Below, one piece after another: positions 1-8,468 of a stretch of 64,000 nt of DNA. Position numbers and translations under genes: made by a program. Source of the DNA: Microbacterium mitrae (GTDB lineage: Bacteria > Actinomycetota > Actinomycetes > Actinomycetales > Microbacteriaceae). Position 1 is the first letter of the stretch. Each line of letters starts with the position of its first letter. The notes under the pieces were generated by a model, which saw only the letters and a list, made by a program, of their open reading frames with translations, did no database searches and was not told the origin of the DNA. The stretch covers positions 186,001-250,000 of the forward strand of contig NZ_VRSW01000001.1 in assembly GCF_008017445.1 (NCBI RefSeq), written 5' to 3'.

Positions 1-720
1 TGGCTCTTTGTAGAGAAAATCGTTGAGCTCTTGCTCGGTGAAGTCTTTGATTGGCTTGTTCGGATCGAAGAATCCGGAGGCGGCATAAATACGCACAGAC
101 CAGCCGTCAGCGGTGTACCCCGGAATCGTAATCGCACCCTCAAGCAGCGACTTCGACTCGTCATACAACTGCGTGAGATCAAGGTCGGTGACTGAACCCA
201 TGCCCTCGCATCGGGGGCACATGCCGCCGACCTGCGAGAAGCTGCGTCGCTCCTTGGTGGTCTCGCCGCCCTTCGTGAAGGTCACCGCACCCGCGCCCGA
301 AACACTGGGCACGTTGAACGAGTACGCCTGCGGACCTCCCGCGTTCGGCACGCCCATACGCGAAAACAAAATACGCAGCATCGCATTGGCATCGGTTGCG
401 GTGCCAACGGTGGATCGGGAGTTCGAGCCCATCCGCTCCTGATCCACGATGATCGCCGTGGTCAGCCCCTCCAACACATCAACATCGGGGCGAGACATTG
501 ACGGCATAAAGCCCTGCACAAAAGAGCTGTAGGTCTCATTAATCATTCGCTGCGATTCGGCAGCGATGGTGCCGAACACGAGCGACGACTTGCCCGAACC
601 AGATACCCCGGTGAACACCGTCAAGCGGCGCTTAGGAATCTCCACCGAGATGTTCTTGAGGTTGTTTTCGCGCGCACCCTGCACGCGAATGTAGTCGTGA
701 TTGTCAGCGGGGTGCGCCAT
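1..720 (-). CDS. UvrA-like ABC ATPase, N-terminal part (runs off the left edge)
   Basis: Translating the minus strand from the ATG at 720 gives an open frame to the window edge (240 residues). It has the UvrA Walker A sequence GVSGSGKSS at about residues 38-46 and a CPRCEGMG zinc-type knuckle near residue 168. The residues after Walker A ([10 protein letters not shown]) match the short UvrA-like/DrrC-type proteins, which resemble drug-resistance or DNA-damage ATPases, rather than canonical UvrA (AFDTI.AEGQRR). The second ATPase half is outside the window, so excision-repair function is not certain. The gene is read away from the neighbouring S9 peptidase terminator and stands alone in the visible part. 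Confidence 0.85.
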   Translation of the reverse strand, partial: MAHPADNHDYIRVQGARENNLKNISVEIPKRRLTVFTGVSGSGKSSLVFGTIAAESQRMINETYSSFVQGFMPSMSRPDVDVLEGLTTAIIVDQERMGSNSRSTVGTATDANAMLRILFSRMGVPNAGGPQAYSFNVPSVSGAGAVTFTKGGETTKERRSFSQVGGMCPRCEGMGSVTDLDLTQLYDESKSLLEGAITIPGYTADGWSVRIYAASGFFDPNKPIKDFTEQELNDFLYKEP

Positions 721-794
721 GCATGCTCCATACAGTTCGTCGGCTGTTCAGCCTATAAGTATGCACCGACACCACACTCACGTACACAACAAAA

Positions 795-822
795 TGGGGC
801 ATCAGCGCTCGCCGATGCCCCA
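795..822 (-). terminator. Rho-independent terminator of the S9 peptidase gene
   Basis: A 9-bp perfect stem (795-803 with 814-822, GGGGCATC core) lies 15 bases past the stop of the S9 peptidase. On the minus strand it is followed by ATTTTGTTG, a U-rich tail. Confidence 0.8.
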
Positions 823-836
823 AATATTGTCGTCAG

Positions 837-2840
837 TTACGACGTGACGGGAAGGACGCGCTGCCACCAGTCGAGAACGGCTTCGAAGCGTTCCAGACGG
901 TGACGAGGCTGACCCGAACGCGTCAGTTCGTGGTTCTCCCCCGGGAAGATCAGCATTTCGGTCTCAACGCCGTTGTGCTTGAGCTTGGAGTAGTACCGCG
1001 TCGCCTGCTCCAACGGGCACCGACAATCGAGCTCTGAATGGATCACCAGCGTCGGCGTAGTGACGTTGTCGGCCTGGGCATAGGGGCTCTGCGCGGCAAT
1101 CTGCGCGGGATCGGCGCCGACGTACTCGACGCCGAAGAACGACCCGATGTCGCTGGTTCCGACAAACGACTCCGGCTCCAAGAAACCGCGTTCGACGATG
1201 GCGCCCGCGAAGCGGTGATCCTGCGTGGTGACCCAGGCGGTGAGGTACCCGCCATAAGAGCCACCCATGACGCCGACGCGCTCGCCATTCAGGCGCGGAT
1301 CGCTGGCGACGGCGCCCTCCAAGAAGTCGATGACATCGGTGAAATCGACGGTGCCCATGGCCTGTCGAATCGATCGTCCGTGTGCGGTGCCGTAGCCGGC
1401 GGAACCACGGGGGTTGCAGAAAGCGACGGCGTAGCCGGCGTCGACGAGCGTCTGTACTTCGTCGAAGACATGCACGCCGTAGCTTGCGTATGGACCGCCA
1501 TGAATCATCAGAATCACGGGGTGCGGGCCATCGCCCTCCGGGGTCGCGAGCCAGCCGTGCACCGGGTAGCCATCGCGGCCGGTGATTGTCAGCTCGGTTG
1601 GCGTCGAGATTCCCTGCGCCCGCAGGTTCTCACCAAAGTTGGTGACAACGCGGGAACCAGAGTCATCCACCACGAGCAACTCGCCGTACGAGTTTGGCGA
1701 GGCGATTGTCGCCACGACGCGCAAGCCCGCAGGGGCTTGAGCCGCAGCAAGCCCACCGATCTCCACATCGCCGTCGATCACGGTGGAGATGTCGCCAGTT
1801 CGCGTCACCCGCAGCGCATGCACGCGACCGCGCGTGCGGTTGAGCACCAGGAAGTCCTCGCCGACGACGGTGATGTGGCTACCGACCTCACCGAGATCGA
1901 TTGTTGCAGCGTCGGTGAGGGCGCGGGGCGATTCGCCGTCCAGAATCCACAGCCCCATTCCGGGCGCAACGAAATCCGTGCGCGACGGTCCGACCGAATA
2001 TGCCAGCAGTGCAATGGTTCCGTCATCGGCAACTGCAATGTCGGCCACCGACAACGACGCCTCGGGCGCCACCACAACACGCTCCGCGCCGTCGGCAATC
2101 GCCACGGCGACCACCGTGCTTGTGAGATCGACCGTGATGGGCTGAAGCTCGGAGACCGTGGTCAACACCTCGGAACCATCGGGCGTAAACGCGATGCCCG
2201 CGTAGGTCACACCCTCTGCCGCCGTCAGCTGACGCGGTTCGGCATAAACCACCTGCGGCTTAGGCTTTTCGGAGCCTTCCGGCACAACCGCGGGCGCGGG
2301 AGCGTAGAACGGCTCTGCCGAAACGTCTGGCACCGGAACCACGAAGAGGTGACTGGGGCGATCGATGGTGTAGCCGAGGCCGTTGGCGTGCCAGCGATAG
2401 CCGGTCACGCGTCGGGGCGCCTCCGCAGCGTCGCCAAGCCCGTCAACGGTTCCGTAACGACCGTTCTCGGCGACACGAGCGGAGAACACGAAGGACGCGC
2501 CGTCGGGAGCCCACGCGAAATCGCTGACGCCACCGTGAACATCGGTGACCTGCACGGCTTCGCCGCCATTGGCATCGGCGATGTGAAGCTGCGCACCCTT
2601 CTTCTCGACGCCACGCAGAAAGGCGAGGAGGGAGCCGTCGGGCGACAGTACGGGCGCTGAATCGGCAACACCGCGCGTGATGCGACGCGGTTGCGCGGCG
2701 AAATCGGTACGCCACAGCTGGCCGACATTGCGGTTTGCGGCGGCGTCTGGCCGTGAGGTTGCAAAGATCGCGAAGGAACCATCAGGCGCGATGGTTGGGC
2801 GCGAAACGGCAACGAGGTGCGAGATGTCTTGAGGCTTCAT
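837..2840 (-). CDS. S9 family serine peptidase (prolyl oligopeptidase / acylaminoacyl peptidase type)
   Basis: 667 residues, the usual length for the family. The N-terminal two thirds carry beta-propeller-like repeats (SPDGS, PDGAS, TPDGSEV). The C-terminal alpha/beta-hydrolase domain holds the catalytic triad: Ser528 in GGSYGGY, Asp605 in SELDCR and His637 in GENHE. There is no signal peptide, so it is probably cytoplasmic and cleaves short oligopeptides or acyl-peptides. It starts 8 bases after the stop of the SDR gene and is probably co-transcribed with it. A strong terminator follows. Substrate preference cannot be read from the sequence. Confidence 0.92.
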   Translation of the reverse strand: MKPQDISHLVAVSRPTIAPDGSFAIFATSRPDAAANRNVGQLWRTDFAAQPRRITRGVADSAPVLSPDGSLLAFLRGVEKKGAQLHIADANGGEAVQVTDVHGGVSDFAWAPDGASFVFSARVAENGRYGTVDGLGDAAEAPRRVTGYRWHANGLGYTIDRPSHLFVVPVPDVSAEPFYAPAPAVVPEGSEKPKPQVVYAEPRQLTAAEGVTYAGIAFTPDGSEVLTTVSELQPITVDLTSTVVAVAIADGAERVVVAPEASLSVADIAVADDGTIALLAYSVGPSRTDFVAPGMGLWILDGESPRALTDAATIDLGEVGSHITVVGEDFLVLNRTRGRVHALRVTRTGDISTVIDGDVEIGGLAAAQAPAGLRVVATIASPNSYGELLVVDDSGSRVVTNFGENLRAQGISTPTELTITGRDGYPVHGWLATPEGDGPHPVILMIHGGPYASYGVHVFDEVQTLVDAGYAVAFCNPRGSAGYGTAHGRSIRQAMGTVDFTDVIDFLEGAVASDPRLNGERVGVMGGSYGGYLTAWVTTQDHRFAGAIVERGFLEPESFVGTSDIGSFFGVEYVGADPAQIAAQSPYAQADNVTTPTLVIHSELDCRCPLEQATRYYSKLKHNGVETEMLIFPGENHELTRSGQPRHRLERFEAVLDWWQRVLPVTS

Positions 2841-2848
2841 AACGGTGA

Positions 2849-3613
2849 TTACTCGCTTTCGAACGCCGACACGTCTCCGACGAGGCGGGTGTTGTCGGCC
2901 GGGATCGGATCGATCGCGGCCTGGGCAACTTCGGCCGCAAACTCTGACACGTTGTAGAGCTTGCCGGCCGACTCACGACGCTCTGAGATCGCCCCGGGGT
3001 TGGCGCGCTCCAGCAGCGTGGCGGTGATCGTACCCTCGATCATGTCACCCGACACGACCACAAATTCGATGCCGTCCTGCTCGAGACCAGGAATCAACTC
3101 GCGCAGTGCATCTTCGCCTGCACGCTTGGAGAGCGCGACCTGCTCGTACTCGGGCATCGTCGGGGTCGTGCGGATGAAGTGGGCCTGGTGGCTCGTGACG
3201 AACACAACGCGCGAGCCTTGCGGCATGATCGTTCGGGCCGCGTTCAGCATATTGAGCTGCGCATCACGGTTGAGGGTGAGTGCGTAGTCCTCGGCCATGC
3301 CAGACTCCATGCCGCCGGAGGCATTGAGAACGAGAACGTCGATCTTGCCGTACGCCTCGCGCACGGCCTCGACCATCGCATCAACGGAATCAGGGTCTGT
3401 CAGATCGGCGCCGACGGTGATGGCTTGCACGCCCAGCTCGCGCAGCTGCGTGGCAAGCTTCTCGGCACGGGGGGCCTTGTTACGGAAGTTGATGACAACG
3501 TCGGCGCCCGCCTCGGCAAAGTAGCGCACGGTGTCGGCACCAATGCCACGTGAAGAACCGGTGACCAGAGCCACCTTTCCGCTCAAAGATCCGGGGGCAA
3601 GCAGCGTGGTCAC
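2849..3613 (-). CDS. SDR family oxidoreductase
   Basis: I place the start at the GTG at 3613, because AAGGAG (3619-3624) lies five bases upstream; the longer open frame to 3664 has no such site. This gives 254 residues. The Rossmann motif TGSSRGIG is at residues 18-25, an NASG motif follows the fourth strand, and the protein ends in a typical SDR tail. The active site is odd: the expected Tyr-x3-Lys is replaced by Tyr-x6-Lys (YEQVALSK), so either an atypical arrangement or altered activity is possible. NAD(P)-dependent reduction of an unknown substrate is the general expectation. It sits upstream of the S9 peptidase in a probable two-gene unit. Confidence 0.85.
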   Translation of the reverse strand: MTTLLAPGSLSGKVALVTGSSRGIGADTVRYFAEAGADVVINFRNKAPRAEKLATQLRELGVQAITVGADLTDPDSVDAMVEAVREAYGKIDVLVLNASGGMESGMAEDYALTLNRDAQLNMLNAARTIMPQGSRVVFVTSHQAHFIRTTPTMPEYEQVALSKRAGEDALRELIPGLEQDGIEFVVVSGDMIEGTITATLLERANPGAISERRESAGKLYNVSEFAAEVAQAAIDPIPADNTRLVGDVSAFESE

Positions 3614-3747
3614 AGAAACTCCTTTGATTACAGGCGCCGGAAACGCGCCCTCTGAGACTATCAACGCTGTGCGTCTGCCCCACGTAGGGCGTCGACAAGA
3701 AGTGTGTCGATGCCTCGTGGTAAGTTCACTGCCAAGGGGAGGTTTCT

Positions 3748-4221
3748 ATGGAAATCGTCGAATTCTTAACCGATTGGGCCTGGGTCGTTTGGCTCGTGCT
3801 GATCGCGTTGTTCATCGTGATCGAGATGTTCACTCTCGAGTTCACGTGTCTCATGCTGGCGTTGGCAAGTGCCGCGGGACTCATCGTTTCGCTCACCGGG
3901 GCCGAGTTCTGGTTGCAGGTGGTGATCGCCGCGGTCATCGCCGTGCTGCTCATTCTTTTCTTGAAGCCGCCGCTGTTGACGCGCCTTGCGAAGAACGCAG
4001 ATCCAGCGAAAAGCAATGTTGATGCACTTATCGGCATGCACGGCATGGTGATCGAAACGGTGACCACGACGGCGGGTCAGGTCAAGCTCCAAAACGGAGA
4101 CCTGTGGACCGCTCGCACCGGTTACCAAATGCTCTCGCCGCAGACTCCGGTCGTGGTGTCGTCCATCAACGGCGCCGTCGCCGTCGTGGTTCCCGCCAAC
4201 GCCCCGACCGCGCAACACTGA
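3748..4221 (+). CDS. NfeD family membrane protein
   Basis: 157 residues. Three hydrophobic segments occupy roughly residues 11-30, 33-52 and 55-75, followed by a C-terminal beta-rich OB-fold-like domain (GMHGMVIETV...GDLWTAR), the short NfeD layout. A GGGGAGG ribosome site lies just upstream of the ATG. NfeD proteins are almost always encoded beside an SPFH/stomatin protein, and that is the case here, 66 bases downstream. The pair is thought to organise membrane microdomains or membrane quality control. No protease domain is fused. Confidence 0.9.
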   Translation: MEIVEFLTDWAWVVWLVLIALFIVIEMFTLEFTCLMLALASAAGLIVSLTGAEFWLQVVIAAVIAVLLILFLKPPLLTRLAKNADPAKSNVDALIGMHGMVIETVTTTAGQVKLQNGDLWTARTGYQMLSPQTPVVVSSINGAVAVVVPANAPTAQH

Positions 4222-4287
4222 CAACCACCGATTCAGCCGTCTCTCGCAGTCACGGCATCGTCTTCAGAGAAAGGAAAGACCCGCACT

Positions 4288-5466
4288 ATGGATGACAACA
4301 TCATCCCCAGCGTGATCGGGTGGATCATTGCCATCGCATTCGTGATCATCGCGATCACGATTCTGGCGAGGTCTATTCGCATTATTCCTCAGGCCGCCTC
4401 AGGCGTGGTCGAACGACTGGGCAAGTACCACAAGACCCTCACCCCGGGTCTGAACGTGCTGGTTCCGTTCATCGACCGTCTCCGCCCGCTCATTGACATG
4501 CGCGAGCAGGTTGTCTCGTTCCCGCCGCAGCCGGTGATCACCGAAGACAACCTCGTCGTCTCCATCGACACCGTGGTGTACTTCCAGGTGACCGATGCTC
4601 GCGCCGCAACGTACGAGATCGCAAACTACCTGGGCGCCGTCGAGCAGCTCACCACGACGACACTTCGTAACGTCGTCGGTGGCCTCAACCTCGAAGAAGC
4701 GCTCACCAGCCGTGATGAGATCAATGGCCAGTTGCGCCTCGTGCTTGATGAGGCGACCGGCAAGTGGGGTATTCGCGTCTCCCGTGTCGAGCTGAAGGCG
4801 ATTGACCCGCCTCTCTCGATCCAAGACTCGATGGAAAAGCAGATGCGCGCTGAGCGTGACCGTCGTGCCGCCATCTTGACGGCAGAAGGAACCAAGCAGT
4901 CGGCGATTCTTGAGGCTGAGGGTGCCCGACAGGCCGAGATTCTCCGCGCCGAGGGTGACAAGCAAGCTGCCGTGCTGCGTGCGCAGGGTGAGGCCGAGGC
5001 AATCACCACGGTCTTTGGTGCCATTCACGTCGGCCAGCCCGACGACAAGCTGCTCGCGTACCAGTACCTGCAGATGCTGCCGAAGATCTCCGAGGGTCAG
5101 TCCAACAAGCTGTGGATCATCCCCAGCGAGCTCACCGAGGCACTCAAGGGTATTGGTGGTGCGTTCACACCCAAGGCTGGCGGCCCAGCTCCGACGCCCG
5201 GCGCTGGCCCCGCGGCGGCATTTCGTCCGCAGCCGACGGTGACGCCTTCGGAACCTGTGGTTTCGGCTGAACAGCTGAAGACCGCGGCTGACGCCGTCGT
5301 GGAAAGTGTTCTCGACGGTGAACCGTCCGTTCGCGACCTCATCGCGGAGGCACAGGCTAACGATGTGCGCTCTGGCGCCGTTCCGCCTGAGGTCTATGAC
5401 ATTGACGGCACGACGCCGGGAGTTCCGCCCATCCCGCCGCTGCCCCCGCAGAATCCGGGTGTTTGA
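4288..5466 (+). CDS. SPFH/Band 7 (stomatin/paraslipin-like) membrane protein
   Basis: 392 residues. One N-terminal membrane anchor (about residues 7-27) is followed by a Band 7 domain with GVVERLGKYHKTL and the usual DLREQ-like stretch (DMREQVV). A charged coiled coil at about 185-235 has repeated EAEG/RAEG units. The C-terminal 100 residues are Pro/Ala-rich and probably disordered. It likely oligomerises on the inner face of the membrane with the NfeD protein encoded just upstream. The stop overlaps the TTG start of the phosphodiesterase, so the three genes look like one operon. Confidence 0.9.
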   Translation: MDDNIIPSVIGWIIAIAFVIIAITILARSIRIIPQAASGVVERLGKYHKTLTPGLNVLVPFIDRLRPLIDMREQVVSFPPQPVITEDNLVVSIDTVVYFQVTDARAATYEIANYLGAVEQLTTTTLRNVVGGLNLEEALTSRDEINGQLRLVLDEATGKWGIRVSRVELKAIDPPLSIQDSMEKQMRAERDRRAAILTAEGTKQSAILEAEGARQAEILRAEGDKQAAVLRAQGEAEAITTVFGAIHVGQPDDKLLAYQYLQMLPKISEGQSNKLWIIPSELTEALKGIGGAFTPKAGGPAPTPGAGPAAAFRPQPTVTPSEPVVSAEQLKTAADAVVESVLDGEPSVRDLIAEAQANDVRSGAVPPEVYDIDGTTPGVPPIPPLPPQNPGV

Positions 5467-6227
5467 TTACTCATCCGTACCTCGCAGGAACTGCCCCGCA
5501 GTTGCTCGCTCACCGTGGCCTCGTCAATTCTGACGAGGCCACGGCTGGCGTTGTCGAAAACTCATTCGCCGCGATCGCTGCCGCGCACGCGGCTGGCGCG
5601 CAGTACATCGAATCTGACTGCCACCTCACATCAGACGGCGTTGTCGTTCTCTTCCATGACTCTTCGCTGTTGCGGGTCACCGGCGACGAGCGGCTCGTCG
5701 CCGATGTTTCCACAGTTGAGCTGGAACATCTCATGCTCGAGCGTGGTGGGCTGATCACTCTCGAGCAAGCGCTGGTGTCGTTTCCCGAGACGCGATTCAA
5801 CATCGACATCAAGGCCGAAGCCGCCGCCGTACCGGTTGCCGACATTGTCGCGAAACACGCGGATCGCGTCTTGCTCACGAGCTTTAGCGATCGCGCTCGA
5901 CGACGCGCGGCTGCACGATTGAAGCACCTAGACGCGCTCCCCGCCTACTCCCCCGGCAAAGCAACCATGGCGCTGATCGTGCTCGCCGTGGCACTGCGTA
6001 TTGGGCCGTGGCAGAAGCGCTTGCTGCGCGGGTTTGATGCCCTGCAGATTCCCGAATCATTCGGCCCGGTACGCGTGTTGACGCCGCGTCTGGTTGCCGC
6101 CGCCCATCGCTTCGCCACGTTGGTTCACGTCTGGACGATCAACGAGCCCGACGAGATGCGCCGCTTGCTCGCCATGGGTGTTGATGGGCTTGTCACCGAC
6201 CGTATTGATGTCGCGCTAGCGCTCTGA
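5463..6227 (+). CDS. Glycerophosphodiester phosphodiesterase
   Basis: 254 residues from a TTG start that overlaps the SPFH stop codon (TTGA). The GDPD signature is complete: AHRG (His17, Arg18), the metal ligands Glu50 and Asp52 in IESDCH, and His65 in LFHD. A second conserved block (KAEAAAVP) and a C-terminal HVWTIN motif fit the barrel fold. It should hydrolyse glycerophosphodiesters to glycerol-3-phosphate and an alcohol. There is no signal peptide, so the enzyme is probably cytoplasmic. Co-transcription with the SPFH/NfeD pair suggests a link to membrane lipid turnover, which is inference. Confidence 0.9.
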   Translation: MITHPYLAGTAPQLLAHRGLVNSDEATAGVVENSFAAIAAAHAAGAQYIESDCHLTSDGVVVLFHDSSLLRVTGDERLVADVSTVELEHLMLERGGLITLEQALVSFPETRFNIDIKAEAAAVPVADIVAKHADRVLLTSFSDRARRRAAARLKHLDALPAYSPGKATMALIVLAVALRIGPWQKRLLRGFDALQIPESFGPVRVLTPRLVAAAHRFATLVHVWTINEPDEMRRLLAMGVDGLVTDRIDVALAL

Positions 6228-6348
6228 GATCATCGGTTCAACGCCTACGCGCTGTGCGTTGCCTGGGAAACTTGGCGAATTGGTCATGCTTTGGATGATC
6301 TGCACAGGCGGAGACGTTACAACTGGGGACTGACGAGAGGACTCACCC

Positions 6349-6720
6349 ATGGCAGAACGTAGCCTGCGTGGCATCCGACTCGGCGCTCAGAGCCTACAAA
6401 GCGAAGAGGGCGTCGTGCTCATGGACCGCACGAACCACACGTATACGTGTACCCAATGTGGGCGTGACACCACGCTCACGTTTGCGGCTGATGCTGAGCC
6501 GCCAGCAACGTGGGAATGCCGCACCTGCGGTGGTGAAGCGTTGCTCGTCGTTGACGGTACAGCCGTCGCCGTCGACCACAGCGAAGACAAGGTAGCTCGT
6601 ACCCACTGGGACATGCTGCTGGAGCGTCGCACCCGTGAAGAACTCGAAGAGATTTTGGCAGAACGACTCGCGTATCTCCGTGAGCGTCGCGGAGAAGCTC
6701 CGGCACGGATCGGCGCGTAA
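6349..6720 (+). CDS. rbpA: RNA polymerase-binding protein RbpA
   Basis: 123 residues, with the actinobacterial RbpA layout: a basic N-terminal tail (SLRGIRLGAQSL), a zinc-type core with Cys34, Cys37, Cys57 and Cys60, a linker, and a C-terminal helix pair (LLERRTREELEEILAERL) that binds the principal sigma factor. RbpA stabilises the open promoter complex. The gene is monocistronic, with its own upstream region of 121 bases and a strong terminator directly downstream. In Streptomyces rbpA is under redox sigma-factor control; I see no convincing match to that promoter here. Confidence 0.97.
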   Translation: MAERSLRGIRLGAQSLQSEEGVVLMDRTNHTYTCTQCGRDTTLTFAADAEPPATWECRTCGGEALLVVDGTAVAVDHSEDKVARTHWDMLLERRTREELEEILAERLAYLRERRGEAPARIGA

Positions 6721-6732
6721 CTCCTACGAACG

Positions 6733-6761
6733 GGGTGTCACCTTCGGGTGACGCCCTTTTT
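6733..6761 (+). terminator. Rho-independent terminator of rbpA
   Basis: A 10-bp stem (6733-6742 with 6747-6756, one G-T wobble) closes a TTCG tetraloop and is followed by five T residues. It begins 13 bases after the rbpA stop and also separates the convergent lnt gene. Confidence 0.93.
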
Positions 6762-6796
6762 CGTTGCCTGCGGGAATGCAGGACTCAACAGCGCGC

Positions 6797-8467
6797 CTAT
6801 TCGGTGGCCGCGACGCCCGCCGCGTCCGGGTCAACCGTCGCCGCAGCGTCTGCGTCAGCCGCGGCCGCAACCGTCGTCGCTCGGCGCTTCACCCGCACGG
6901 CAACGCCAACGAGCACAAGGCCCGCAAGGCTCCCCCACAGCAACACGAACTGCACCCAACCGCCAATAACAACGGCCGGTGTGAGCCCGGTGCGCAGCTC
7001 AACCTCGGTGAGCATGAGCCCCGCCTCGGCCTCGGCGATCTCATCAATCGTGCTGCCATCGGGAGCGATCACCTGGCTGGTGCCGACGGTGGAGATATTG
7101 ACGACCGATCGTCCCGTTTCAATCGCGCGCATGCGCGCGAAGGCCAGCTGTTGCAGATTCTCGTCTGTGCCACGGAAGTCGGCATTGTTGGTTTGAAACA
7201 TGTAGACCTCGGCGCCATCGGCTGCGCCTTCCCACACGACGGCGTCGTAGATCACGTCAAAGCAAATCGCGAGCCCCGCCTTGATGCCATCGATATCAAA
7301 GACCGGACTATTGGTTCCGGCGGTGTACTCGCGCTGAATCAGCCCGACCAGGTCGGGCACGATCATCTCGTAGAACCAGCGGTCGGGAACATACTCGCCA
7401 AAAGGCACGGGGTTGCGCTTGTCGTAAAACGCGACCGCGCCCTCACCGGCCTCCCACAGCATCGAGGTGTTGTAGATGAGTTCGCCGCGCTCGGTGACAG
7501 CGTTCATCAGCACCGGCGCGTCGACGTCGATTGAGAGCCGGTCAAGAAGCCGGGCAACCATGGGCTCGACTTGGGGATCCCAGTCGACCCCGCCCTCCGG
7601 CCACAACAGCACGTCGAGGTCTTCGCCGCGCAACGGCTCACTGGCGTCGAGCTGCGCCTGCATGACGCTGCTCTCCGAGCGGTCATCGAAGTAGCCAGCC
7701 GGTCCGTTGCCTTGAACTGAGCCGACCGTCATGGTTCCGTTGGGCGTCGTGGGAAACGCGGGCAACACCAAGAATAACGCCAGCATGGCCGCGATTGGTG
7801 CTCCGAAGACGCCCCAGCCGCCTCGCAAGTCCGGGCGCTTCGTGGCCAGCTGAGTGGTTCCGCTCGCTGAACGACGCTGGCGAGCGAAGCGGAACCATTC
7901 AATGGCGAGTGCGGTGAACGTCACCATCAGAAAGGAGAGGCCCGTGACGCCAACCCACGCCGTGAGGTGCGCGAGCGGGCTCTCTGATTGGCTGATACCC
8001 ATTCGACCCCAGGGAAAGCCGCTGTACGGCCATGACCCCATGAACAGCTCTCGCGCGGTCCATACCCCGCCGACCAAGGCGGCGGTCACGACGTGTGCCA
8101 CCACGGGGCGCGCAGATAGGCGCGGCACCCAGCGGTAGACGAGAACGATGAGGATGGAACCCACGCCCCAAAAGATGCCCTGCAGGCCGCCGAGCGCGAG
8201 CCACGGAATGACGCCAAGGTAGCGCGTGGCCCACAGCACATGAATCAGGTAGAACGAAAAACCGAAGAGCAGCCCAACCAGCAGGCCGCCGCCGATGCTG
8301 CGCCCAATCAGCGAGATCAGCGCCATCGCAATGCCAACGAACGCGAGCGGCCAGATGCCCACCGACGGAAACGCAAGGTCGAGGACCGCGCCGCCGACAA
8401 GGGCCACAATCGCCGCAAGCCACAGCGGCAGCAGCGCCTTCGTCGGCGCCGGTGAAGACAACGTCAC
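6797..8467 (-). CDS. lnt: Apolipoprotein N-acyltransferase
   Basis: I take the GTG at 8467 as the start: it lies one base after the helicase stop with GGGAG upstream, whereas the longer frame extends into helicase coding sequence. This gives 556 residues. The N-terminal 200 residues are multi-spanning membrane segments. The nitrilase-like domain follows, with the catalytic triad Glu291 (WPEGG), Lys350 (YDKRNPVPFGEY) and Cys402 (AICFD). One more hydrophobic segment and a basic tail end the protein. It N-acylates diacylglyceryl-cysteine of lipoproteins at the membrane. No polyprenol-mannose synthase domain is fused, unlike in mycobacteria. Confidence 0.93.
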   Translation of the reverse strand: MTLSSPAPTKALLPLWLAAIVALVGGAVLDLAFPSVGIWPLAFVGIAMALISLIGRSIGGGLLVGLLFGFSFYLIHVLWATRYLGVIPWLALGGLQGIFWGVGSILIVLVYRWVPRLSARPVVAHVVTAALVGGVWTARELFMGSWPYSGFPWGRMGISQSESPLAHLTAWVGVTGLSFLMVTFTALAIEWFRFARQRRSASGTTQLATKRPDLRGGWGVFGAPIAAMLALFLVLPAFPTTPNGTMTVGSVQGNGPAGYFDDRSESSVMQAQLDASEPLRGEDLDVLLWPEGGVDWDPQVEPMVARLLDRLSIDVDAPVLMNAVTERGELIYNTSMLWEAGEGAVAFYDKRNPVPFGEYVPDRWFYEMIVPDLVGLIQREYTAGTNSPVFDIDGIKAGLAICFDVIYDAVVWEGAADGAEVYMFQTNNADFRGTDENLQQLAFARMRAIETGRSVVNISTVGTSQVIAPDGSTIDEIAEAEAGLMLTEVELRTGLTPAVVIGGWVQFVLLWGSLAGLVLVGVAVRVKRRATTVAAAADADAAATVDPDAAGVAATE

Positions 8468-8468
8468 A

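Noticed and set aside
1038..2660. A 540-codon open frame antisense to the S9 peptidase
   Set aside because: It is the mirror of the peptidase codon pattern, with Arg/His/Gly-rich sequence and no recognisable domain or ribosome site. High-GC genes often leave such frames on the other strand.
6228..6348. Redox sigma-factor promoter for rbpA
   Set aside because: GGGAAAC at about 6266 resembles a -35 element but no GTT lies at the required distance, so I do not report it.
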